Source: Helianthus annuus
Lineage: Eukaryota; Streptophyta; Magnoliopsida; Asterales; Asteraceae
Length of the DNA: 64,000 nucleotides
NCBI RefSeq assembly: GCF_002127325.2
Contig: NC_035438.2
Coordinates: forward strand, 142,623,801 to 142,687,800
Reading direction: 5' to 3'
A program made the translations under genes and the position numbers. Position 1 is the first letter of the stretch. The number at the start of each line of letters is the position of its first letter. The notes under the pieces are model-generated. The model was not told the origin of the DNA, ran no database searches, and saw only the letters and a list, made by a program, of their open reading frames with translations. Of this stretch, positions 12,279 through 24,900 are shown piece after piece.

Positions 12279-13036
12279 GATCCCCATGAATAGTTTATAT
12301 TCCTTACACCTTTTCCTATTAGATTTGTAGGGGTTTTATACATTTCAGTTTGGTTTTACTTATATAACTTTTGACATGTTTTATCTTTCTTTATTTTTAC
12401 GTTCAGTTTGATTCTTTTTTCTAACTTTTAAATAATGTTTTATAAAATTTTGAATATACCATCACAACATGATTATTATTTTTTACTTTTTGGAATGAAA
12501 CCGAAACGATACCGAACAAATTTTTGTTGCAACATGCGGGGAATGTTATTCAGGTTTTTCTTTTTTACATTTATTTTGATATTGGACATTTTATATAACT
12601 TTTAAAACTAATACTCCCTCGTGGCGGATTCAAACCCATATATACAATATTAAAAAAATATAAACGGGTTATTAACATGCTATAATTAGGTTAACATGTG
12701 TTTAACCTGTTTAAACACAAATTTAAACAAGTCATTCACATATCAACCTGTTTAAGATACTAAACTTGCTAAGCTCAAATACATTAACTCTCAGTGTCGT
12801 TTCGTGTTTGCGTTAACATGTTTATGTTAGAAATTGTCAGCACAGAGTTGAAAATTTTAAAAAGTATAAAACGGGATTACATGTAAAAAGTAAAGGGTTA
12901 GAATAAATACTAGCTATACTTTAGGGGGTAAGATATACAACGCAAGCAACACCTTCATTTGGAGTTCCTACCGGTTAGGGTTTTGAGGGTCGGAGTTTGA
13001 GAAACTGTTGAGCAGCCAGTTAGGGTTTTGAACAAG
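11921..13036. other. Intergenic region upstream of the ribosomal protein gene
   Basis: No gene seen. It holds a pure T-tract at about 12233-12271 and AT-rich sequence. The last 100 bases contain repeated TTAGGGTTTTG words, common in promoters and leaders of plant ribosomal-protein and translation genes (telo-box type, family knowledge). They probably form the promoter and 5' leader of the gene at 13037. Confidence 0.45.
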
Positions 13037-15983
13037 ATGAAGTCAGTGGTCGGAATGGTAGTATCGAACAAAATGCAGAAATCGGTGGTGGTGGCCGTCG
13101 ATAGGCTCTTCCATAACAAGCTCTACAATCGATACGTCAAACGCACATCCAAATTCATGGCACACGACGAAACTAATCAGTGCAATATCGGCGATCGGGT
13201 ATGTTTCTCTTATTCCATGTGATTAATAGTGTTTGATTATGTAATCTTATGGAACCATAACTTGTATTTGGATTGAAAATCACTGCTTGATGGTTATGAG
13301 TTCATCCTGTTTGATCATGTATGTTAGAAACTAGAAATTATTACAATATGTTTAGGCCATAGCGATATATCAATAGCAGAAAATTGCTTGATTGAATTTT
13401 GCCCTAAACATAAACATAGCCAAAACAAACAAATGCATTCCAATTATTGGGATTTGTGGAGGTTTCGACCTAGTGGCAGCCGACCCTAATACTCCAAATC
13501 AGTTAATTTGGCAGCATAGTTGTCAATAGCGAATACCGGATGATAGCAACAAGCTACCTTACGTATATGCTACGTAGCGATAGCGATCCAGTGGCGGGCG
13601 CTATTTCATGTTTAGCGTCAGCGAAACACTAGCAGAAAGTTTAAGAAATATTTTATATGTATATTTTATCAAAATATGCTGTTTTTTTTCTATCTGAATA
13701 CACTATTTATATTTAATAGTTATATTAAAACAGAAGAAAACCCTAATTGGCATCGCTATTTATATTAAAACGAAAAAAACCTAAAATCTCAGTATTTTCC
13801 TACTATAGAGTCTCTAACCATCAGATTGCGACATACTACCGCTTTGCTACGCTATTCGCTATAGCGGGCGCTACGCTCGCTATTTACAACTACTTTTGGC
13901 AGCTTGCCGAAATTAGCGTTTTGTGTTACTAAAGTGTAAACCCTAATCTATTTGGTATATATAGATAATAGATGTATAGGGCACATGTAATTCCTTGAGC
14001 ACATGAATAAGAATTATAACCGCTAGTTGCAACTGTGGACGTAGGTCACGCTAACCGAACCATGTAAATCTTGTGCTTTGTTTCTCAGTTTGATTTATGT
14101 TTCTACGAACACATTATTTATTTCCATAACTGTATTTTGGAAGTGCACTGGAAATCTGGAATAGAGTCAGGTACAGATGCCCATATATCATACACAAGGA
14201 AATAAGATAATTCTTTGCTTACTTGAAGAAGGATGGACGGGGAATATATGTTGCATGCTCACGGATAGTTTATAACTCTTGGTTTTAAAAAGCTCGTGGG
14301 GCTCCTAGGTGTTAAGGTCTGGATAACAGTCAAGCGAGGTGCGAGTGCGAGGCAAGAGCTTCATGTACGTGAGGGGTTGCTCTATGTACACAAAAACTGC
14401 ATCTCTCATCTTTTTTACATATCGGCCTTTTAATCAAGCAAATTACTCATAATCTCTTTATCCTTTTGGTCATTTTCACATCTCAGACTATTTGACTAAT
14501 TTAGACCCTTCATATCGCCTCTTGCGCTCGCTTTCTAAAACCAAGATCTATCTTAGTTAAGAAATTACCTGCATTGCAGCTTAATCTTTTTGAGTCTTGT
14601 GTAAACATGTGGTTCTAGTTAAAAGATATCTAATCCTTTCTTGATCATTTCCATCATAGCTGTGTCTTTTGTCCAGCGATATTGAATTTAAACCAAGACA
14701 AAATTTCCCCACATCTTGATACCTTTATTTTTCTTGTCTTTTCCCGCTTAACAAACTTATCTTTGAGTTAAAATCGCATTCTGAGAGAAAGTGTGATACA
14801 TGCCTTTTGTTATTTTCTTATTGTTAGTAGGTAGTGAGTCTATCTAGTGCGTTGTTTCTTTGAAACCATTAGTTAGTTAGTAGTGGGTCGGTTGGTTATT
14901 TCTTTGTAAGCCTATAATTTTTTATTGTTAGTAGTAGTGAGTCTATCTAGTGTGTTATTTCTTTGAAGCCATTAGTTAGTTAGTAGTGGGTCGGTTGGTT
15001 ATTTCTTTGTAAGCCTATAAATGGACCAATTAGGTTAATGTTTTAAGAAATAATGAAAATAAATCGAGACTAAGTATCTTATGTATCTCTTATCTTTTCC
15101 TTCCCTGAATTTGTTACATACCAAACAAGAGAACTTAACCCAAAAGACTAGTCTGGTGGGTGAGAGAGCCCATTTGGTATATAAACCTCACATTGGTTGC
15201 TCAACCGATGTGGGACAAGTCCCATACCCTGCAATGGTTTCGGTCCATAACAATCGACCCTCCTTAAGGGCCAACGTCCTCGCTGGTCACGGCTGGCTCT
15301 CTCCAGACCACCACTCCGTGGGCCACCACTCTGAGTTTGGCTCTGATACCAATGTTACATACCAAACAAGAGAACTCAACCCAAAAGACTAGTCTGGTAG
15401 GTGAGAGAGCCCATTTGGTATATAAACCTCACATTGGTTGCCCACTTGCCCATACAACCGATGTGGGACAAGTCCCACACCTTGCAATGGTTTCGGTCCA
15501 TAACAAAATTGGTACACATTATAGTGCTTTGCACACATGTATTTATGACGTTTGGCAACATTTGTGAGACTTTGATAATATCTGAATGCCAAAAAAAAAA
15601 ATACCATTTCTTAAAAATGAGGGCATCAATTGTGCAAACAAGGATTTATGAAGTTGGAAATGAGGATAACTAGGTGTAGCTTTTTGTCGAGATGTACAAT
15701 AGCAAAACATATTTCCTAGTCATACAACACTTCCATGGTGTTTGTCTGTTTGAAACTACATTACTGATTGTTATACATTGTTGTATATGTAAGGAAATAT
15801 ATGACATGCTTGAATGAACCATCTTTTTTTATTTTTCAGGTTAAATTAGATCCATCCAGACCATTGAGCAAGCGGAAGAACTGGGTGGTTGCTGAGATTC
15901 TGAAGAAAGCACGCATTTATACGCCACCATCTCCTACCGTTTCAGGCAGCAAGACCCCAGTAGCAGATTCATCTTCATCTTAA
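13037..15983 (+). CDS. uS17m: uS17-family ribosomal protein, probably mitochondrial (two exons)
   Basis: Small-subunit ribosomal protein uS17, an OB-fold protein that binds 16S-type rRNA early in subunit assembly. Exon 1 is 13037-13198 and exon 2 is 15840-15983. The intron 13199-15839 begins GTATGT and ends TTTTTCAG, phase 0, and the joined frame gives 101 residues. Family motifs are [18 protein letters not shown] near the N-terminus, [13 protein letters not shown] at about 35-47, CNIGDRV across the exon border, and [11 protein letters not shown] after it. The start is the ATG at 13037; an upstream TTG in frame is not needed. No long transit peptide is visible, as in short plant mitochondrial S17 proteins. 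The tail after residue 80 is rich in Ser, Thr and Pro. The intron is large because of inserted repeats. The plastid form is less likely because it normally carries a transit peptide. Confidence 0.88.
13516..13894. mobile_element. Mutator-type MITE in the uS17m intron
   Basis: Non-coding 379-bp element. Its left end ATAGTTGTCAATAGCG pairs with the right end CGCTATTTACAACTACT as an imperfect terminal inverted repeat. It is flanked by a perfect 9-bp direct repeat TTTGGCAGC at 13507-13515 and 13895-13903, the target-duplication length typical of Mutator-like elements. The interior holds repeated GCGATAGCG and CGCTATAGCG words. Confidence 0.8.
14818..15019. repeat. Tandem duplication of about 104 bp in the uS17m intron
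   Basis: Two head-to-tail copies (about 14818-14917 and 14922-15019) share GTGAGTCTATCTAGTG, CATTAGTTAGTTAGTAGTGG and TTATTTCTTTGTAAGCC, with a few substitutions and a 4-base length difference. Confidence 0.85.
15112..15505 (-). mobile_element. Complete TRIM retrotransposon in the uS17m intron
   Basis: Terminal-repeat retrotransposon in miniature, 394 bp. The direct terminal repeats are 15112-15252 (141 bp) and 15353-15505 (153 bp); the second carries a 12-bp insertion. Each starts TGTTACATACC and ends GTCCATAACA. The 100-bp interior has, on the minus strand, a tRNA-Met PBS (TTGGTATCAGAGCC) next to the right LTR and a polypurine tract (CCTTAAGGAGGGTCGAT) next to the left LTR. This sets the orientation as minus. 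The flanks GAATT and AAATT are a near-perfect 5-bp target duplication. It has no coding capacity, so it must have been mobilised in trans. Confidence 0.88.
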
Positions 15984-16649
15984 GGTTTGAATATGGAAAA
16001 CCTATGTGTTCTTCGTTTTACTGCATGCTCGACCATGATGGCGAGATTAATAGATATAGTTGTATTTCTCTTGATTGTAGTTGTCAAGATATGTTTTTTT
16101 TTTGTTTCTGGATCTTTTTTCTAAAACATAATTTTGATTCAAACCTATTTTGTCTCAAGTTTTTGGGTTTTTTTAACTGTTTTTATAAGTGCACATTTTG
16201 AAGGAAAAAAATACAGCTACTTCAAGTGCATGTTCTCTGGTGTAAGTTGTAATAATTCAGGTCTGTTTGTGGTGCATTCAGGATGAATATTTATTTTTTT
16301 AGGTATTTACGCTTACGAATTTGGTTACGATGTGTTGACTTAATGAATTTAAGCAGCTTTCAGATTGAGGAATTTCTATCATTCATAACCTTTTAAATGC
16401 ATAAAGCCTGCTAAATCAGTTGTTAAAAGAAATGGATTATTATTGTGGTTTTATAACCATATTTAACATATTGAGGCACGCATGTGCAGCAAGTACCAAT
16501 TTGTGCTCTAAAAAGCGCGCCTAGACATGTGTCAAAGCAGATCTTTTGTGCTTTACAGTGAGGCTTGCCTACATGCTTTTTTGCTCATCATGTATGTTGA
16601 CAGCTGAGAAAATCCAAGTGTTGAAAACTTGAAGGTATATAAAACCCGT
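15984..16649. other. 3' UTR and downstream flank of uS17m
   Basis: AT- and T-rich sequence with several AATAAA-like words. I see no gene. The transcript end is probably within the first 300 bases. Confidence 0.4.
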
Positions 16650-16740
16650 GTATAGGCATCATTGCTTAGTGGAGATGGATATGATCGGGTGGTTCTGCTG
16701 GTGGCACGATGATACTCCAGTGATCCAAATTTGCCGTTCA

Positions 16741-16750
<10 letters not shown>
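16650..16750 (+). mobile_element. 3' end of a SINE copy
   Basis: The end GCCGTTCA followed by a poly(A) run matches the end of the longer SINE at 18485-18727. Part of the body (GTGGTTCTGC, GATACTCCAG) resembles the region upstream of the tail there. The 5' boundary is uncertain and the copy looks truncated or diverged. Confidence 0.45.
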
Positions 16751-16771
<21 letters not shown>

Positions 16772-16773
16772 TA
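16749..16773. repeat. AT dinucleotide microsatellite
   Basis: A run of about twelve AT repeats directly after the poly(A) tail of the SINE fragment, a common product of tail slippage. Confidence 0.85.
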
Positions 16774-17684
16774 ACCCGTGTGTATTGACAGCTGAGACAT
16801 AAGTTCATGTTGACTGGCCTGAGTAGCTACTTAATATGGGTTGTTGCTACTACCACCAACATAAAGATTCTATAATGGCAGATCTTGAACACCGATAATC
16901 AATCAACAGGTTCCTTTTTCTCAAATCTGGATAGAACCAGCAGCATCATTGTGATATAGAATCAGTATCTGTTGCTTATACGATCTCAGCTAGAGGTAGC
17001 TCTTGACGCTTTGGTGGACTCGTAACTCGCTCTATATCAAAACAGACTTAAATGTTGCGTTACCGTATCCTACCGTCATTGGTTAACAGAGAAGCTTTGT
17101 CGGTTCTGGGCACTTGTCTCCGTGGTTGTGTAAGGAAGTGCAACTTGCACCGAACTTTGTTTCAATTCCAACCGATATTGTGCATTCTGAAGCATATGCC
17201 CGGTCATCAAAACACTGTACATGAGCTGCGCGAGATCCTCGGCAACCTGACATTATTCCAACCGATATTATGAATCCTTGGTATCGACTTTAAGTTTGGT
17301 ACTTTCAGTGTTGACTTGAAGTTCAATACTATAGAGGATGACGAGCACCGAGCATGCTTGTGACACCTTAGGCAAATTCTGTGTCGTCGTTTAAAATAGT
17401 GTGGGCGAATACCACATTTGTTTTGTACATGAGAGATACAAGAGTTGCACGAGCTCAAATTCCACCAGAGCAGTTTGAGTGAACTAGTTGTGAATGAGAA
17501 AATAAAGTTACAATTTAACAAGTTAAACATGCTGAGGTGCGGTAATATGATTACGAGTGACCTAGAAAATTTCTATATGGGTAACTAAAAAAAAAATATT
17601 CTAACATCGTTAATATTAACTGTAATCCTTCTAAAAATTTTCTATGGGTAAACCTCACAATATTAATTGGTGGGTCAAGTTATT
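16774..17684. other. No gene recognised
   Basis: Contains short reading frames on both strands, none with a recognisable motif or splice pattern. A direct repeat ATTCCAACCGATATT(A/G)TG occurs at about 17164 and 17254. Confidence 0.4.
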
Positions 17685-17686
17685 CT

Positions 17687-18233
17687 ACAAAGGCTTCTAA
17701 TTGTAAGAAGTGTAAGAAGGATTTATAGAGTGACAAGTGTTCAATAACCTAAAACTAAACCCACTACATCACCATCAAAAACCTAAACACCCCACCCCAC
17801 CACCCAAAAACCTAAACCCCCCCCCCCTGGGCAAAAAAAAAAAACAAAAAAAAAACTATACCTCACCAAAAAACCTAAACCCCCCACCCCCCAAAAACCT
17901 AAAAAAAACCTAACCCCCCCCCCCCCCCCTCCACCCCCCAAAAACCTAAAAAAAATCTAAAAGAAACTAAACACCCACCCCCACCCAAAAACCTAAACCC
18001 CCACCCCCTCGGCAAAAAAAAAAATTTTTTTTTTTTTTTTTTTTTTTTAGGGTGGGTGATGTGTGTGTGTGTGGGGGGGGGGGGGGTTAGGTTTTTGGTG
18101 ATGGTGGATGTTTAAGGTTTTTTTATTTTTTTTATTTTTATTGGGGTTTTTTTGTGTAGTGGATTTTTTTAGGTTATTGGACACTTGTCACTCTATAAAT
18201 CCTTCTTACACTTCTTACAATTAGGATCCTTTG
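17687..18233. mobile_element. MITE with long terminal inverted repeats and a C/T-rich core
   Basis: The arms (about 17690-17750 and 18172-18232) are inverted copies of roughly 57 bp with the core GTAAGAAGTGTAAGAAGG, joined to GACAAGTG. The element is flanked by TA on both sides. The core (17755-18150) is low-complexity: runs of C, A and T with repeated AAAACCTAAACCCCC, and G-rich on the far side. The whole element could therefore fold as one hairpin. No transposase is present. A TA duplication fits a Tc1/mariner-type mobiliser, but the termini are not classic Stowaway. Confidence 0.7.
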
Positions 18234-18484
18234 TATTTGATCATAATCCATTAATTGGTATTAGACGTTGAATATTACAAAATTTCTCACATCCGGATCT
18301 ACCTTATAATTCAATCATTCAACTAGAAAACCATTAAAACAAGATAATTAAAACTCATTTATCCATACAATCCCCAACCTAGCATCTTAACAATCAGTTA
18401 ACTTATCATTTTTTATATTTGACCTCTAACTCAAGTGTAGGAGGATTTTAGTTTTCTTGGAAGACTCAAGTTCAATTCCTATTT

Positions 18485-18727
18485 GGTGTAAAAAAGGAGT
18501 GAGGCACTGGTGGGCAGTGATAGGAGACTCAGGGAAACCTGAGTTCGATCCTTGAGCAAACGGGTTTTACTGGTAATTACCGTCGTGCCTACGGGCGAGT
18601 GGGTTACCGGGTTTTCCCCGAAATTGGTGGTGGACCACTTGGGTTAATATCGGAGTACTCCGTTTGTCCAGTGAGTACGTCAAGAGTGTTCGGGATTGAT
18701 TTGTTGGCCGTTCAAGAAAAAAAAAGA
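18485..18727 (+). mobile_element. tRNA-derived SINE
   Basis: The 5' part has a Pol III box-B-like GAGTTCGATCC at 18541-18551. A weaker box-A-like TGGTGGGCAGTG lies about 40 bases upstream. The body is non-coding and the 3' end is GGCCGTTCAAG followed by poly(A) (about 18716-18727), the same tail as the copy at 16650-16750. It lies about 200 bp upstream of the O-fucosyltransferase start codon. I could not define target duplications. Confidence 0.65.
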
Positions 18728-18934
18728 AATTCTACTGCAAAATATTATTATTATTGTAGTCGCTTCTAGAAATGATTTCTTCTCAGTTGTTCTCATCGTC
18801 TCCAGAACGAACAAAAATAATTACCGACAGACAGACACCAGTACGCAGATCATGTTATGTTCCCTCCCTTTTCTTCCTTTCTCTATCTAAAACCAAACCA
18901 AACCAAACCAACTTCTTTCTCTCTCTAAGCATCC

Positions 18935-21900
18935 ATGGCTGCCCACCGGCGCCGCCACCACCACCACACTTATAACCGGTTCCGTTACCTTATTCCGGCA
19001 ATTTCCGTCACATCCGGTGCCATTCTCATGCTCTACGGTTTTATCTCTCTCCTTGCACCTTCTCCTGATCATCTCCACCACTTTGTACGCCGGAAATCGG
19101 TATTTTCTATTACTTCAAATTAGGTTTTCAGTCCTTTTTTTTAATTACTATTATTATAATTTTAGTAATGAATTTCAGTTGAGTGAAGATGGCGTTGTTG
19201 ATGATTCGCCCGCTATTCCTTCGCTGTTCAAAGTTTCGGTTAGGTTTTTTATGCTTCAGAATCTGTTTATATTGGAAGTTTTGGGGTAAACGAGCAGAGC
19301 TACTCGATATCGGCTTCTCGTTTTTCAGCCGAGCCTAAAAATGAGCTTGTCTGATAACTAGGGGTATGTTAAGCTTCTAGCTTTCTTAAGCAAAAGCTGC
19401 TACCTAATAAAAAACCTTGTTTGGTTGAAGTAGCTTAAAGCTTTTAGGTTAGGTAGGTTAGGAGCTTGAAGCTTTTGGTTGAACGCTCCTACTAGTAGCG
19501 TTTAGAAGGAGCTACAAATTTTAGGGAAAAAAATGACTATTTTAACCTCTAAAGATAATGAACTTTTTATGCACAAACTTTTTAAATTTTTAGTTATGTC
19601 CATTTTGGTTATTTTATGCATTTTATTAAAAGTTCCAGCTACTCTGCCAAACACCAAATATATCTAAAAAGTTACAGCTACTAGCTATAGCTTCCAGCCA
19701 CCAACCACCAGCTAACAGCTACTTTTGCCAAACATACCCTAGACCGAGCTTCGAGTCACCCAAACGGCCTATTATTTATCTATTTTTTTATTTAATGTGT
19801 AAATATAATTGTTGTTTTAAAATTTAATATAAATTATTAATTAATAAATAATAAAATAGCCAGAGTCCGAGCTTGAAAAACTACTCACGAGCCTAGCTCG
19901 AGCCTTAGAAACAGAGGTTGAGCTCTTGTAATTTAACAAGCTCGGGCTCGGCTTAGCTCGTTTACACTCCTAGTCGTGGTGCGATTTTGAATCCTGACTG
20001 GATCCGATTTTGTGATATTTTCTAATTTTGATGTACTTGGTATTATGATTGGGAATGAATTAGGTCAGTGGTGAGATGGCGAGTGATAAAAGTCTATGGA
20101 ATACAAAGATGTCAGAGTTTTATTATGGGTGTAGTAATGCTAGCAATAAGTTTCCAAGTAAGTGATGAATGAAACAACATGAGTAAGACATGAGTTCTTC
20201 AGTTGGTTTAATTTGGATGTTTATCCGAAACGCAGAAGTAGAAACAGTTACATATCCTAATCGATACTTGCTGATAGCCACGAGTGGTGGTTTAAACCAA
20301 CAACGAACTGGTGTAAGTCGTCCCAATCATCTTAAATATGTATGATTACTTACTTTTGATTAGATAAGAAATAAGTATTTGTTTTCACAGATTACAGACG
20401 CTGTTGTTGCTGCGCGTATACTGAACGCTACTCTTGTTATTCCGAAATTGGACCAGAAGTCATTTTGGAAGGATTCTAGGTTAGTCATGGAGAAATGATT
20501 GAACATACAATGTGCATGAGTGGATTTCTAACAACTTTGGTTTGCAAGTTTTGTAAAGCTGATTGTACATTTTCTTGAACAGTACTTTTTCAGAGATATT
20601 TGACGTTGACTGGTTTATAACACATTTATCGAGGGATGTAAAAGTCATAAAAGAGCTTCCACGGAAGGGGGGCAAGGATTGGATTCCGTATAATATGCGT
20701 GTTCCTAGAAAGTGTAACGAGAGATGCTATCAGATTCGTGTGTTGCCAGTACTTATGAAGAAGAATGTAAGTTATAACGTAACATTGTATCATATGCAGT
20801 TCTACACTGTATATTATATAAGCATACAATGTCTTGCATCATATTAATTTGTTGGCTTAATCTTTAATAGTGTTTCTATAGTTTCGAAGAATTACGTAAT
20901 CTGTTTCATGTTTTTCTTTCTTGTGCAGGCTGTTCAGCTGAGTAAGTTTGATTACAGACTTGCTAACAGGTTGGAGACTGATCTTCAAAAGCTTAGATGC
21001 AGGGTAAACTACCATGCTTTAAAGTTCACTGATCCTATTAATAGAATGGGTCAAAAGTTGGTCAACCGAATGAGGAAGTTGGGCAAGCACTATATTGCTC
21101 TACATCTGAGGTACGCACTTGATAGTTCTTATGTTGTTCTTAAATTGAGAAACACTATGGTGTCATTATTATTTTTGTTTCAATTTCTCATCTAGCCGAT
21201 CTAATTTTAAGTAAGAGTTAGGTGCCATTTACGTCTTGTGGTTTGTCCATTTTTCCCTTCTGCAGGCCAAATTTCAAAATTGTACCATTTTATTCCCTGA
21301 CATCCTCAAAATATGCCCCACTTCAGTCCAAAAAATTAACACCAGTTAAAAAAACTCAGGGGTAGAATAGTCATTTTACATAGATTTTTTTATTTTTCAT
21401 TTTTTAAACTTATTATTATTATTATTATTATAATAATAATAAAAAGAAGCTTAAAAAAATGAAAAATCTATGTAAAATGACTATTTTACCCCTGAGCTAA
21501 CTGAGTTTTTTTTTTTAACTGGCGTTAATTTTTTGGACTGAAGTGGGGCACATTTCGAGGATGTCAGGGAAGAAAATGGTACAATTTTGAAATTTGGCCT
21601 GCAAAAGGCAAAAATGGACAAATCACAGGACGTAAATGGCACCTAACTCTTTGAGTAATTTTAGAGGTGTCATTATTACTTGTTTCTCTGTTTTTTTTTT
21701 TTTTTTGTTATTATTTTTGCTGCTGCTTTTTTGTGTTTAGGTTGTTCCGTTTGTACTTTTGAGTTGTTAGAAAAGTTACAACTTGTGCTGACTACTACTT
21801 TTACTGCTCTATAATACAGGTTTGAACCTGATATGCTTGCATTTTCAGGATGCTATTATGGTGGTGGAGAGAAGGAAAGAAGAGAATTGGGTAAAATACG

Positions 21901-24900
21901 GAAGAGGTGGAAAACTTTACATGTAAGCACTTGATACTCAAGTTTGTTTGATTTCATTTTTGTCCACAAGTAGCCTTAAAACTATCGACTAACAAGCCAA
22001 AACTAGTAGAATTTTTAGGGTAGTCAAAAGTTATATGCTAAAGTGAAGAATAGTAGATAGAGCTTGACGTGTATGTACCTTTAGCTCTCTTTCTTTCGAG
22101 TACGCATGTTCCGTAGTAACGTTAATACATTTATGACTAATATAAGGTTATTAGCAGCAGCAAACTGCTAACATTTTTACATTAACTATTTAAAATTCAA
22201 CAAAGAACCGTTTTAATATCTTTTAGAAACGGAGTTTTAAAGAACGAAGCATAATGCATTTCAAATGGATAAATATTATCTGTAAGAAGAGATTTCAATT
22301 TCAACCCAGTTACTTATAAATGGTGTAAATGGGTTGATTTGGGTTCCGGATCAATTCAAAATGTTAGCTAAACGGGAAACGGGTCAAGTATGGCTCAAAG
22401 TATTTTTATGCATATAGATACTAAATTATTTTTGATTTCTTGCTATGGAAGTGATGTTTTTGTAATCATAACTGACATGCTAATTGTATACAACATTCCC
22501 GTGTATATGTAATGTTATATAATTAATAATAAAAAGTTGTGTTTTTAAAAAACATATGCATTGCACGATTGAATAAACCCATGTATTATACTAATGAGTT
22601 AATTACATAGTTAGTCTCTGTGGTTTGCACAAAATAACATACTTAAGTACTAATAGTTTAAAATCACATTCTAGGGTATTAACTTTTCATTTTGTAACGT
22701 TTGGAGGTATTAACGTTATTTGTAGGTTTAAAATCACATTCTATTAATACCTAAGTATGTTATTTTGTGCAAACCACAAGGACTAACTATGTTAATACCC
22801 TAAAAGTTAATACCTCCAAATGTTACAAAATGAAAAGTTAATACCCTAGAAGGTGATTTTAAACTATTAGTACCTAAGTATGTTATTTTGTGTAAACCAT
22901 AGGGACTAACTATGTAATTAACTCTTATACTAATAGAATAAAATATAGTGTAAATTGTTAACATAAACAGTCGTTAATTTTTAAAACATTATTTCTTTCA
23001 ACTGGGCATTAACTTTGATTTTTTTTAATACAACCTATTTTTTTAATTATTTAACATATTGTATTTTTACCATGCTTACATTCCAAACGCATTAAATATT
23101 TGAATTTTCTAGAAATCACTCATAAAAACAATTATCATGATTATTCTTCGTTTTTAAATATTTTAACCAACATAATTTTGAACTTGGTGAGGCTTTTTAA
23201 GTAAAAATTATAAGTTTATTTATGAATTAATAATTAATTTCATATTCAAATCATTTAATTACTGATATAATAACTATCTTTAGTTAAAAAAATAAGTATC
23301 CATAATTAAGTAGGAGAGAGAGGCTGGAAAACCAAAAGTAGATGGCTCCAATAGATACACGTGTCCCCAATGGTTTTCCCCAACGGTTTTCTTTTATTAT
23401 ATAGTATAGATATAAATAGATATAGATGTGCGCAAGTAAGTGTTTACAAATCAACCCAACTATATCTAGATCCATACTAAAAATACCTTTTCGACTGGAA
23501 CCTATTTTGACCCGTTACCTGGCATCCCAACCCCACCTACCCATCTTGTCGTGTCTACCCTTACGCAAGTCCTAACATATTTTTATATCAACTGCAGAGC
23601 AACAATCCCGACAAAGAAAGGAGACAAGGTAGATGCCCACTTACACCCGAAGAAGTGGGTCTAATGTTGCGAGCACTTGGATATAACAAAGGCGTTCATC
23701 TTTACGTGGCTTCAGGTGAAGTATATGGCGGGGATGAGACATTAGCCCCCTTGAGAGCACTTTTCCCTAACATTCATTCAAAAGACGCCATAGCCACCAA
23801 ACAAGAGTTGGAACCGTTTTCTGCATTTTCTTCCCGTATGGCTGCACTTGATTTCATTGTGTGTGATGAAAGCGACGTCTTTGTTACAAATAATAACGGG
23901 AACATGGCAAAAATTTTGGCCGGGCGGAGGTATGTTTCACCTTTATGATCAAGTTTACCACCACTGTTTAGGGGTGTGAATTTCTGACACGACCCGTAAA
24001 CACGACACGAAATTTGTGGGTTTGGGTTTAGGTTTAGGTTGAACCCGCGAACCCGTTTAACTAAACGGGCCAGGTTCGGGTCAACCCGGTCGGGTTGGCG
24101 GATTGACCTATTTAACTCATTTATGTTTTATGTCTTAAATAATGGGATGTGTATTTTATGCCATAATTATAACTTAAAAAGAGAAATTGACATAAGATTT
24201 TATAATTTAAATGTAATTGTATTATATAAATAAATTTGTGTGTTTTTATAATAAATTTTAATTTTAATATATTAATTTGCAGGGAAAAAAATAATAAAAA
24301 AAAATTGGTTGAACGGGTGGTGTTCGGGTCAACATGAGAATATTCGGGTAGTGTTTGGGTTCGTAAAAAATTTTCGGATTTGGGTTGGGTTGAACCCGCC
24401 AACCCACGAACACAACCTGTTTAGCACCCACTGTTAGTGCAAAGTAACATTGTATGTAAGGAGATAAACACAACCCTAAACGACCAACTCATAAGTAAAT
24501 TTATCGAAATTGCCATTAGTAATGTGTTGTTAAAGAAAGCTAAGATTTGGTTTTGATTGAGCTGTGTATTGTTTGTTTCTCTTGTAGGAGATACTTTGGA
24601 CACAAACCAACAATACGTCCAAATGCTAAAAAACTCTACCGTTTATTCCTAAACCGAGAAAACACAACATGGGAGGAATTTTCTTCAAAAGTAAGAAGTC
24701 GTCAAAGAGGTTTCATGGGGGAGCCAAGGGAGGTAAGGCCCGGACGCGGTGAATTTCATGAAAACCCCGCTACTTGCATATGTGAAGACCCGCAAGCTAA
24801 ATCAAAACTGCAAACGCTCCCTCGAAAGTTTGGGAAGACTGATGTTGACTCTGATGATGTATTTGTTGACCCGGATGTTGATAACGAACATGAATTATCA

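Noticed and set aside
13028..13036. TTG start that would add three residues to the uS17m protein
   Set aside because: The ATG at 13037 fits the family N-terminus. Non-ATG starts are rare in plant nuclear genes.
15081..15673. Several overlapping ORFs in the uS17m intron
   Set aside because: They lie in the TRIM terminal repeats and repeat the same peptide. No splice sites or protein family.
17755..18020. Interstitial telomere from CCTAAACCC words
   Set aside because: Units are irregular, mixed with A and C runs, and enclosed by MITE arms. Not a TTTAGGG tandem array.
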